From the NCBI GenBank assembly GCA_002413075.1, contig DHWG01000159.1, positions 1 through 25,847 of the forward strand: a stretch of 25,847 nucleotides of DNA, given 5' to 3'. Both the position numbers and the translations under genes were made by a program. The notes beneath the pieces were generated by a model that worked only from the letters and a program-made list of their open reading frames with translations, had not been told where the DNA came from and searched no databases. Shown one piece after another: positions 1 to 7,327 of this stretch (position 1 is the stretch's first letter; every line of letters starts with the position of its first letter). Source of the DNA: Desulfosporosinus sp. UBA5188. GTDB lineage: Bacteria > Bacillota > Desulfitobacteriia > Desulfitobacteriales > Desulfitobacteriaceae.

Positions 1-115
1 GTTCAACTAAAGTTGAACATCGAGACTTCGGTGGGGGATTCTACCCCCACCGCAGTAGAGTATGGGGTACTACTCCCACTTATAGAAGTGGGAGTCTCAC
101 CATTAGATTAAGGTA
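1..115 (+). mobile_element. Hairpin-rich stretch, possible right end of an IS200/IS605 (tnpB-type) element
   Basis: Three perfect stem-loops follow one another: a 7-bp stem at 1-18 (GTTCAAC/GTTGAAC), a 9-bp stem at 29-37/44-52 (CGGTGGGGG/CCCCCACCG) and a 10-bp stem at 72-81/86-95 (ACTCCCACTT/AAGTGGGAGT, loop ATAG). No coding frame is seen. Closely packed GC-rich hairpins ending in a stem of the type AAGTGGGAGT are familiar at the right ends of IS200/IS605 elements, where the 3' end of tnpB and its guide (omega) RNA lie. The transposase or tnpB gene would be to the left, outside the window, so the element type is inferred from hairpin pattern alone. A different structured RNA or a repeat is possible. 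Confidence 0.45.
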
Positions 116-127
116 TAGAGATGTATT

Positions 128-167
128 AAAAAAACATTTGTGAAGATTATTCGCAAATGTTTTTTTT
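128..167. terminator. Bidirectional intrinsic terminator
   Basis: An 11-bp stem (134-144 with 150-160; one position is G-U in plus-strand RNA and a C-A mismatch in the minus-strand RNA) is flanked by an A-run at 128-134 and a T-run at 160-167. It can therefore terminate in both directions. It lies 3 bases past the stop of the minus-strand PucR-type gene and also faces anything transcribed from the left. Confidence 0.8.
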
Positions 168-169
168 GC

Positions 170-1867
170 TTAAAGCATGTCTTTTTGCTTTAGGATATAC
201 CGAATTTTCAAACCGATTTGCAGATTTAAGCGATGTTCGGACGCTTTCATATTTAAACCAGTTATCTCTTCAATCCGCTCCATACGATACAAGATCGTAT
301 TGTAATGAGTATAGAGCTCTTTAGAAACTTGTTTGAGATTGCCGTTACATTCAAAATAAACCGTTAGAGTTTTGATCAAACCAGAATTTCTTAGGAGATC
401 ATGTTGGTCTAGCGGCAAGATGGTCTCTTGGTAAAACGATTCCAACTCGTCAAGATTGGAAATTTGTTGGAGAAGACGAAAGATTCCTAGGCTATCAAAA
501 TGGAACACTTGACTATTGCCAAACAAATTCTTTCCTATGGATAACGCATTGAGGGCTTCAACATAACTCTTGCGTAAGCCGGTGATGCCTTGATAGTAAC
601 GTCCAACACCAAGCGAAATAGCGAATTCTGAGAACTTCTGCTGGCAAGAACTAAGTAATTCTTCGGCTCGTCGAGAAAAGTAATTATTGAGGGGTTTACC
701 TTCGAGACCATGCGGTTGGGGTAAGAGTAAAATGACCCGATCACTTTTCGTTCCGGCAATGATCTGCTCTTCATGGTATAAACCTGAAACTATATAATAG
801 AAAAGTTTATCTTTAATTTCCTGGATGGTTTGTTCATTTTGCTTTGCGAGAATAGAGAACTTTCTTAAAAGACCTATGTCTAAGACAAGGGCCACATAAT
901 TTCGAGTTAAATCCCATCCCAGGTAGCGGGCACGTTCACTCAGCCCTTTAGGATTATAGTCACCCCGCGCTTCATTGAGCAAATCATCTAAGAATTCATT
1001 GTGGTAACGGCGTTCAATTTCCATAAGAGAGCGATCATTGAGCAATTCTAAGGCGAAAATCGACATGGCTTGGTCCAGAAAAACAAAATCAGAGCGGGTC
1101 AAGGGATGTCGATTATCCCAAACGCAGAGATACCCACAAGTTCGGCTTCCTCCAATAATAGGGGTATGAAATCGATGAAGTGGGATTTCTCCAGGAAGTT
1201 CACGTTTGTAATATTTAATGCCTAATTCAAGGGGATCAACAATTTCGGTTGATTGTTTGTCAATTTTTGAAGTTGCGGCGTTCATTTCACCTTCGTCCCA
1301 TCCAACAAGATGTTGGGCCAGCATTTTCCAGTTCGGATCATAGATGATAATTGTATTGTCAATGAGGTTACCTAAGAGAGTGGCGATATCCTCGATGTGT
1401 CCCCCTTGTAGAATGACCTCCATAAATAGGCGATGGGCTTCTTCAGAACGTTTGAGATAGAGGGTTTGGAATTGCAAGATTTCATTGAGGATGTTGTTGA
1501 TGATCTTGGAAAACGAGGCTTCCGGGGGGAGTTCAATCAGTGGAAAATTCATTTGATTGGCTTGCTCGATCATGCCGGAGGGAATGCTTTCTAGATATCT
1601 TTTTGGCTTTAGCGCCAAGCCGGCTAGGCCTTTGTTCACTAATTCTGGAATCAAGCTTGCTAGAGCATCTGGGTCGTTGCGAATAGAGTAGGCGGTTGTG
1701 AGGAGAAGATCTCCAGCGCTAATCCAGTTGCCGATGTCAGGCACTTCCATGACGTTGACGTTTGACACAATTCTGGTCAAACCTTGATGTCCTGCGACAA
1801 CATTTGTTTGACTCATGCAATCCAACTGCAAAATATCCTGGACGGTCACCCCGCTTTTTTGTACCAT
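170..1867 (-). CDS. PucR-family transcriptional regulator
   Basis: A 565-residue protein with PucR/CdaR architecture. An N-terminal PucR domain (about residues 8-130, containing the segment NVMEVPDIGNWISAGDLLLT) is followed by a GAF/GGDEF-like middle region (about 150-440). The C-terminal helix-turn-helix (about 500-555, with YFECNGNLKQVSKELYTHYN and NTILYRMERIEEITG) is typical of the family. PucR proteins are DNA-binding activators or repressors of purine and other nitrogen catabolism that sense a pathway metabolite. The ATG at 1867 is preceded by a purine-rich AGGGGGAG site. The gene is divergent from the permease and molybdenum hydroxylase cluster, and the 236-bp shared region contains several inverted repeats, so it is probably the local regulator. 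Effector and sign of control cannot be read from sequence. Length is normal for the family. Confidence 0.9.
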   Translation of the reverse strand: MVQKSGVTVQDILQLDCMSQTNVVAGHQGLTRIVSNVNVMEVPDIGNWISAGDLLLTTAYSIRNDPDALASLIPELVNKGLAGLALKPKRYLESIPSGMIEQANQMNFPLIELPPEASFSKIINNILNEILQFQTLYLKRSEEAHRLFMEVILQGGHIEDIATLLGNLIDNTIIIYDPNWKMLAQHLVGWDEGEMNAATSKIDKQSTEIVDPLELGIKYYKRELPGEIPLHRFHTPIIGGSRTCGYLCVWDNRHPLTRSDFVFLDQAMSIFALELLNDRSLMEIERRYHNEFLDDLLNEARGDYNPKGLSERARYLGWDLTRNYVALVLDIGLLRKFSILAKQNEQTIQEIKDKLFYYIVSGLYHEEQIIAGTKSDRVILLLPQPHGLEGKPLNNYFSRRAEELLSSCQQKFSEFAISLGVGRYYQGITGLRKSYVEALNALSIGKNLFGNSQVFHFDSLGIFRLLQQISNLDELESFYQETILPLDQHDLLRNSGLIKTLTVYFECNGNLKQVSKELYTHYNTILYRMERIEEITGLNMKASEHRLNLQIGLKIRYILKQKDML

Positions 1868-2103
1868 GCTTCCATCTCCCCCTGACTACTGACTGTAGTC
1901 TATATGCAAAAGTTTAAGGAATAATAACGGACGAGCAGGTTGGAGAAGACAACTTAGTAGGTATTCACAATATTAGTCGTCTGAATTTATAGACTAATCA
2001 CAATGTTTTGCCGTTTGTACCATGGTAGACTGAAATTAATCAGAGTCCAGTAATTTTCTTCCAATCTTTGCAACTCTTAAATTATTTTAAGGAGGGAAAG
2101 AAG
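1868..2103. promoter_or_regulatory. Divergent control region with inverted repeats
   Basis: The region between the PucR-type gene and the permease holds four symmetrical elements: GACTAC-N5-GTAGTC (1884-1900), ATTAGTC-N13-GACTAAT (1972-1998), AGTCTATA at 1897-1904 with its inverted copy TATAGACT at 1988-1995, and the 10-bp palindrome TACCATGGTA (2018-2027). The recurring AGTC/GACT core about 90 bp apart suggests paired operators, probably for the divergent regulator. A clear sigma-A promoter is not obvious. TTGCCG at about 2008 with a 17-base spacer to a poor -10 is the best plus-strand candidate. The permease ribosome site AAGGAGG is at 2089-2095. Confidence 0.45.
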
Positions 2104-3447
2104 ATGAATACAGAAAACAATCAGGTCGACTCCAAACTTCCTTTCAGAAAACTTTTTCCACTTGGGCTTCAGCATGTTTTAGCAATGTATGCGGGGGCTA
2201 TAGCCGTTCCACTAATTTTAGGAGGAGCACTAGCCCTTAATGCGCAACAGATTACATTTTTAATTGCCGCGGACTTATTTACTTGCGGTATTGCAACGCT
2301 GCTTCAGGCCTTTGGAATCGGGAATTTGCTGGGCGTTAAACTGCCAGTTATTCTTGCATGCTCGTTTATCGCTGTTTCACCCATGATTTCTATAGGTAAA
2401 CAATACGGTCTTACGACGATTTATGGTGCAGTCATAGTTGCTGGTATTATACTTGCCGTTTTGGCGCCGGTGTTCGGTAAAATAATTCGGATATTTCCAC
2501 CAGTTGTCACAGGTTCGCTTATCACAGTCGTAGGACTTTCATTGACTTCAGTGGCTTTTAATAGTGCCGCGGGAGGGACTGGAAGTAAAAGTTTTGGTGA
2601 TCCTAAGAACCTCGCTCTCGCAGCTTTTACACTGTTGATTATTTTAGTGGTCAATAAATATTTTAAAGGATTTATACAAGCAATAGCGGTGCTGATCGGT
2701 CTAATAGTCGGCACAATAGTTGCCTCTTTTATGGGCATGGTGAGCTTTTCAGCCGTAAGTCAGGCAAGTTGGTTACATATTGTGACGCCCTTCTACTTTG
2801 GGGTTCCTGTGTTCAGAGTTGATGCAATCATTACGATGACCATTGTTTCCTTAATTGCTGCCGTTGAAGCGCTTGGTGTGTTTATTGCTGTCGGTAATAT
2901 TGTCAAAAAACCAACATCGACGGAATCTCTTGTGAAAGGTATTCGAGCTGAGGGGATCGCTCAACTTCTTGGAGGTGTCTTGAACTCATTCCCATATACC
3001 TCGTTTTCACAAAACGTTGGGCTTCTAGTTTTATCAAAAGTTCGCACCCGCTTTGTCTGTGTCTGTGCAGGTATCATTCTCATAATATTAGGGCTAATCC
3101 CTAAATTTGCAGCGCTAGCGACAACTATTCCAGCACCTGTTCTTGGTGGAGCAACGTTAGTTATGTTTGGTATGGTCGCTGTGACGGGTATGAGAATTCT
3201 CTTTGAAGTCGATATGAATAAATCAGGCAATTTGTTAATTATAGCTTCAGCCGTTGCTCTAGGAATGGGTGGGAAAATTGCCCCAGCTGCCTTTGCGCTT
3301 CTTCCACACTACTTAAAGATGATCCTTGAAGAGGGGCCTATTGCAGCAGCCTTAACCGCAATAATTTTGAATTTATTTTTTAATTGGAAGGAAATATTCA
3401 GTGATTCAGAACCGATTATTCACATTCCCGATGAACTTTCTTCATAA
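2104..3447 (+). CDS. NCS2-family purine (xanthine/urate-type) permease
   Basis: A 447-residue polytopic membrane protein of the nucleobase:cation symporter-2 family. It shows LGLQHVLAMYAGAIAVPLIL near the N-terminus, AAVEALGVF in the TM8 region, and the purine-branch signature SFSQNVGLLVLSKVRTR followed by LIPKFAALATTIPAPVLGGA. These features place it with the xanthine/urate permeases (PbuX, PucK, UacT type) rather than the uracil branch. It would import a purine with H+ or Na+. The ATG at 2104 is chosen because AAGGAGG lies 8 bases upstream; an in-frame TTG at 2068 has no ribosome site. It is the first gene downstream of the divergent PucR-type regulator, and a 10-bp hairpin separates it from the Mo-hydroxylase genes. 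The exact substrate is inferred. Confidence 0.9.
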   Translation: MNTENNQVDSKLPFRKLFPLGLQHVLAMYAGAIAVPLILGGALALNAQQITFLIAADLFTCGIATLLQAFGIGNLLGVKLPVILACSFIAVSPMISIGKQYGLTTIYGAVIVAGIILAVLAPVFGKIIRIFPPVVTGSLITVVGLSLTSVAFNSAAGGTGSKSFGDPKNLALAAFTLLIILVVNKYFKGFIQAIAVLIGLIVGTIVASFMGMVSFSAVSQASWLHIVTPFYFGVPVFRVDAIITMTIVSLIAAVEALGVFIAVGNIVKKPTSTESLVKGIRAEGIAQLLGGVLNSFPYTSFSQNVGLLVLSKVRTRFVCVCAGIILIILGLIPKFAALATTIPAPVLGGATLVMFGMVAVTGMRILFEVDMNKSGNLLIIASAVALGMGGKIAPAAFALLPHYLKMILEEGPIAAALTAIILNLFFNWKEIFSDSEPIIHIPDELSS

Positions 3448-3465
3448 GTTGAAAATGTAATGGGC

Positions 3466-3490
3466 TGAAGTGCTTGGGCGAAGCACTTCA
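3466..3490 (+). other. Intercistronic hairpin
   Basis: A perfect 10-bp stem, TGAAGTGCTT/AAGCACTTCA, with loop GGGCG lies between the permease and the FAD subunit gene. No T-run follows, so it is more likely an RNA-processing, stability or partial attenuation element than a full terminator. It could lower expression of the downstream catabolic genes relative to the permease, or the reverse. Confidence 0.55.
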
Positions 3491-3541
3491 ACTAGACTCC
3501 AATATTAAACCATCGTGAGAGGGAAGCCGAGGAGGTTAAGT

Positions 3542-4399
3542 ATGTTCAGTCAATTCAAATATGTTAAAGCCCAAACGATCGACGAGGTTCTGACTTATTT
3601 GGGGGATAGGGATCGTTGTGTCAAGATCCTGGCCGGTGGGACTGACTTGATGGTTTTGATGCAGAGAAATTTGGAAACGCCTGATTGCTTAATAGACATT
3701 AAGGGTATTGAAGAAATGAAACGGTTAGATTTTGTGCAGGGAGTTGGGCTCTTTGTGGGGGCTTCCGTCACGGTGAATCAAGTGACAGAATCTAAGATTA
3801 TTCTAGAAAAATATCAAGCATTAGGGCAAGCCGCAAAAACTCTAGCTTCCTATCAGCTTCGTAATCGAGCCACGTTGGTGGGAAACGTATGTAACGCTTC
3901 CCCTGGAGCAGATCTTGCCGGACCGTTATTAATCTTCGAGGCTAACGTCCATATTGCTTCCCTCGACGGCAGGCGGGTTTTACCATTGGCTCAGTTTTTT
4001 ACAGGCCCCAAAAAGACTGTCTTGGCCGCGAACGAACTTGTAACGGGTATCAGCTTACCAGATCTAAGCTCGGGGGATCAGAGCCTATATTTGAAGCAAG
4101 CAAGGGTTAAAGGTCATGATTTGGGGATTGTGGGAGTCGCGATGCGGTTAACATTGGATCAGAAATTTTTAGTCGCTTTGTCGGCCGTCGCCCCGACGCC
4201 GATACGATTGCTTGAACTGGAGGAATTTCTCAATGCCCACCCTAGAACTCCGGAGTTAGCAACCAAGGCCGGAGAAATGGTCCAGAAACTCATTCATCCG
4301 ATTTCGGATGTACGCGCTTCTGCGGAGTATCGTCTTCTCATCGCCGGAGTTTTGGTAAAGAGAGCAGTCACTCTACTCACAACAAGGGAGGCGAATTAA
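3542..4399 (+). CDS. Xanthine dehydrogenase family, FAD-binding subunit
   Basis: A 285-residue medium subunit of a molybdenum hydroxylase (CoxM/XdhB type). The N-terminal FAD-binding motif AGGTDL is at residues 31-36 and the second flavin-contact segment GNVCNASPGAD is at 114-124, both in the expected order; the C-terminal CO-dehydrogenase-flavoprotein domain follows. Length is normal. It accepts electrons from the 2Fe-2S subunit and passes them to NAD+ or another acceptor. The start at 3542 has AGGAGG 6 bases upstream (3530-3535); an in-frame GTG at 3515 would put the ribosome site inside the gene and is rejected. The stop is followed after one base by the next ATG, so the three subunits are translated together. 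The substrate of the complex cannot be read from this subunit. Confidence 0.92.
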   Translation: MFSQFKYVKAQTIDEVLTYLGDRDRCVKILAGGTDLMVLMQRNLETPDCLIDIKGIEEMKRLDFVQGVGLFVGASVTVNQVTESKIILEKYQALGQAAKTLASYQLRNRATLVGNVCNASPGADLAGPLLIFEANVHIASLDGRRVLPLAQFFTGPKKTVLAANELVTGISLPDLSSGDQSLYLKQARVKGHDLGIVGVAMRLTLDQKFLVALSAVAPTPIRLLELEEFLNAHPRTPELATKAGEMVQKLIHPISDVRASAEYRLLIAGVLVKRAVTLLTTREAN

Positions 4400-4400
4400 G

Positions 4401-4946
4401 ATGTGTGAGAACCAGAGCCAACATGGACCTCAAGAACATTGTTCCACCTATATCGACTCACAGCAGCCGCGAGTCTTCCTATCTTGCTGGGTCAACGGGG
4501 AAATAATAAGTGCCCAGATTGATCCCATGATAACGCTTTTGAATTTTCTGCGTCAGGGTTTGAAACTCCTAGGAACAAAAGAAGGGTGCGGGGAAGGCGA
4601 ATGTGGGGCTTGTACGATTATCATGAATGGAGAAGCCGTAAACGCTTGTTTAATACTGGCGGTCGAAGCACAAGACGCTGAGATTACAACAGTCGAAGGT
4701 TTAAGTACTGGTGGACAATTATCCATTCTTCAGAGCGAATTTGTCAGTCAAGATGCTTTGCAATGTGGTTTCTGCACCCCTGGGATGTTGATGTCAGCGC
4801 GCGCTTTACTTGATCGAACATTAGATCCAACGGATCCAGAGATTAAAGAAGCAATTGCGGGTAATCTATGTCGCTGCACTGGGTATAGCCCAATCATTGC
4901 TGCAATCTCTTCAACGGCCAAGAAGGAGAGGGAGGAACGCAAATAA
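4401..4946 (+). CDS. Xanthine dehydrogenase family, 2Fe-2S subunit
   Basis: A 181-residue small subunit carrying two 2Fe-2S clusters. The plant-type ferredoxin cluster is bound by C63, C68, C71 and C83 (GCGEGECGAC and NAC), the second by C122, C125, C157 and C159 (QCGFC and NLCRC). All eight ligands are present. Compared with typical members of about 155-160 residues there is an N-terminal extension of about 24 residues containing extra Cys and His residues (MCENQSQHGPQEHC). It has no recognised function and could be a start-site artefact, although no better start is seen. The protein relays electrons from the Mo centre to FAD. Its stop overlaps the start of the Mo-subunit gene (TAATG). Confidence 0.93.
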   Translation: MCENQSQHGPQEHCSTYIDSQQPRVFLSCWVNGEIISAQIDPMITLLNFLRQGLKLLGTKEGCGEGECGACTIIMNGEAVNACLILAVEAQDAEITTVEGLSTGGQLSILQSEFVSQDALQCGFCTPGMLMSARALLDRTLDPTDPEIKEAIAGNLCRCTGYSPIIAAISSTAKKEREERK

Positions 4947-7327
4947 TGCCAGAAAAACTCTTTCGACATGTTGGGAAATCGCCCACTAGAAGTGAAGCAA
5001 TTGAGAAGGTCAGCGGCCGTGCCAATTACGTCTTTGATCTGGAATTCCCAGGCATGCTCTATGCTAAAGTGTTGCATTCCCCCTATGCTCATGCAGAAAT
5101 TTTGTCCGTCGATCTCTCTGAAGCCAAAGCCCTGACGGGTGTTAAAGCGATTTTGACGGGTGAGGATCTCCCTTACTTACTGGGACTATACATGCTTGAT
5201 AAAGGTATTTTAGCCCGCGGTAAAGTGAGATATATTGGGGAACCGGTCGTAGCCGTGGCGGCCATCGATCTAAGGACGGCGGAAAAGGCTATTTCTCTGA
5301 TTAAGGTCGACTATAAAGTCTTGCCAGCAGTTTTGACCATTGACGAGGCACTTAAAGGTGAAATTTTGGTGCATAAAGATATTAATGATTTGGAATATGT
5401 TAAAAACGTCTTCTTTCCACAGCCTGATTCTAATATCGCCAGTTGGAATAAAGCAATAAAAGGCGACATTAAACAGGGCTTTGCTGAAGCAGACGTAATT
5501 ATTGAAAATGAGTTGAGTCTCCCGGCAGTGGCCCATGTGCCCTTGGAAACCCATGTAGCCATAGCTAAAGCGGATCCTTTTACCAAGCGAGTGGAAATTT
5601 GGACCTCCTCACAGTCCCCCTTTGGCGTCAGACAAATGCTGGCTAAAGCCTTAGGAATTTCTCAAGGTGATGTGCGAGTCGTGGTGCCTCATATCGGTGG
5701 AGGCTTCGGAGGAAAAGCCGGCATTCATCTTGAGCCGTTAGTGGTGGTGTTGTCTAGAGCTGCACGAGGTAAACCAGTTAAGATTATAGCGACTCGCGAA
5801 GAAGAATTTAGCCAGTTACCGTCTCGCGCGGCAATGCGTGGCCGGGTAAAAACTGGAGTAAAATATGATGGGAAAATTACAGCCTCTGAGATAACCTTCG
5901 ATTGGGATAGCGGAGCCTATGCTGATTATGGGGTCAATGTTGGGCGGGCTGCTCAATACTCTGGGGCGGGGGCTTACGAAATACCCAACTTAGAGATCAA
6001 TTCACGGACGCTCTATACAAATAAAGTGTACAGCACCGCTTATCGCGGATTTGGGCATCTTGAGACGCATTGGGTCATTGAGCGACAGATGGATTTAATA
6101 GCGCAAGCCCTTAAGATGGATCCCTATGAATTCCGAATGAAGAATATTTTGCGTGAGGGCTCTGTGACCATCAGTGGGGAAATTATCAATCAGTACTCTG
6201 GCCGACCGGATCAGTGTCTAGCAGCGGTTGCTAAAGAAATCGGTTGGACCGGGTATCGTTCCAAGGAAGAGCGTGAAGTCAGCTTTAAGACCGGAAAAGT
6301 TCGCGGGAAGGGAATTGCGTGTTTACAAAAAGCCCCGGCCATGCCCTCAAACACGGCGACTTCTGCCCTTCTACAATTCGATGCCGACGGTAATGTTCGA
6401 GTCATGATTGGTGCTATTGATATGGGGCAAGGTGCGATGACGGTTATGGAACAAATTGCGGCAGAAGTGTTGGATATGCCTTTAGAAAAAGTACGGGTTA
6501 GCTCAGAGACTGATACGGATAAGAATCCCTATGACTGGTCAACAGTGGCCTCTAAATATACGTTTATGGGAGGTAAGGCTGTTACGCGTGGGGCGATGGA
6601 TATGTTAAGTCAAATGAAGGAAGTGGCGTCACAAATATTGCGGTGTCCCGTCGATGAACTGACCCATGGCCAGGAAAAAATATTCATTCGGCAAAATCCT
6701 CATAAAGCCGTTAGTTATCAAGACATTGCCATGGGCTATCTCTATGATAATGGTAATAGCATTGGCGGTCCAATTATAGGTCGCGGTGTCTATATTGCGG
6801 AAGGTTTGACGTTTCTTGACCCGGATAAAGGTCAGGGGTTACCAGCCTTAGATTGGACTTTTGGAGCGCATGGGGTGGAGCTTGAAGTGGATGTGGAAAC
6901 AGGAGAGGTGCAGATACTGAAAATAAGCTCTGCCTTTGATGTGGGGAAAGCCATCAATCCTAAACTTTGTGAAGGGCAAATTATTGGCGGAGTTTTGCAA
7001 GGCCTTGGGTCAGCGTTCATGGAGGGCTTCAAATTTAGTGCGGAGGGAAGGCTCTTGAACCCATCTTTTATGGACTATAAGATCCCCACTTCTCAGGATA
7101 TCCCCACAATAGTCGTGCCAATACTCATTGAAAATCCTCAGGCAGATGGACCGTTTGGTGCGCGTGGGGTGGGGGAACACCCTATGATTTCCGTCCCTTC
7201 GGTGATTGCCAATGCCCTTTATGATGCTCTGGGCATTAACTTTTACGAGTTGCCCTTGTCCTCCGAGAAAATAGCGCTAGCAATAGCCCGAAGTGAAGCA
7301 GAGCATAAAGAACCGTTAAGCGAATGA
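4946..7327 (+). CDS. Xanthine dehydrogenase family, molybdopterin-binding catalytic subunit
   Basis: A 793-residue large subunit. Molybdenum-cofactor signatures appear in order: PLETH (199-203), HIGGGFGGKAG (249-259), AYRGFG in the middle, GAIDMGQG further on, and near the C-terminus GARGVGE with the catalytic base E744. The subunit hydroxylates a ring carbon of a heteroaromatic substrate using water. The order FAD, 2Fe-2S, Mo subunit is typical of bacterial three-subunit enzymes. The next gene starts inside its stop (ATGA overlap), linking hydroxylation directly to the carbamoyltransferase genes. Xanthine, hypoxanthine, uracil or another N-heterocycle are possible substrates; the sequence alone does not decide. 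No Mo-cofactor insertion chaperone (XdhC) or molybdopterin cytidylyltransferase is encoded in this cluster. Confidence 0.92.
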   Translation: MPEKLFRHVGKSPTRSEAIEKVSGRANYVFDLEFPGMLYAKVLHSPYAHAEILSVDLSEAKALTGVKAILTGEDLPYLLGLYMLDKGILARGKVRYIGEPVVAVAAIDLRTAEKAISLIKVDYKVLPAVLTIDEALKGEILVHKDINDLEYVKNVFFPQPDSNIASWNKAIKGDIKQGFAEADVIIENELSLPAVAHVPLETHVAIAKADPFTKRVEIWTSSQSPFGVRQMLAKALGISQGDVRVVVPHIGGGFGGKAGIHLEPLVVVLSRAARGKPVKIIATREEEFSQLPSRAAMRGRVKTGVKYDGKITASEITFDWDSGAYADYGVNVGRAAQYSGAGAYEIPNLEINSRTLYTNKVYSTAYRGFGHLETHWVIERQMDLIAQALKMDPYEFRMKNILREGSVTISGEIINQYSGRPDQCLAAVAKEIGWTGYRSKEEREVSFKTGKVRGKGIACLQKAPAMPSNTATSALLQFDADGNVRVMIGAIDMGQGAMTVMEQIAAEVLDMPLEKVRVSSETDTDKNPYDWSTVASKYTFMGGKAVTRGAMDMLSQMKEVASQILRCPVDELTHGQEKIFIRQNPHKAVSYQDIAMGYLYDNGNSIGGPIIGRGVYIAEGLTFLDPDKGQGLPALDWTFGAHGVELEVDVETGEVQILKISSAFDVGKAINPKLCEGQIIGGVLQGLGSAFMEGFKFSAEGRLLNPSFMDYKIPTSQDIPTIVVPILIENPQADGPFGARGVGEHPMISVPSVIANALYDALGINFYELPLSSEKIALAIARSEAEHKEPLSE

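Noticed and set aside
1..115. CRISPR array or tRNA at the left edge
   Set aside because: The hairpins differ in sequence and are not regularly spaced repeats, and no cloverleaf can be drawn.
2068..2103. Upstream in-frame TTG start for the first permease
   Set aside because: It would place the AAGGAGG ribosome site inside the gene; the ATG at 2104 is ideally spaced from it.
1868..2103. Purine riboswitch upstream of the permease
   Set aside because: The repeats are simple DNA dyads; no three-way junction with the conserved loop sequences of purine riboswitches could be traced.
3515..3541. Upstream GTG start for the FAD subunit
   Set aside because: The AGGAGG at 3530-3535 clearly serves the ATG at 3542, where the family's N-terminus begins.
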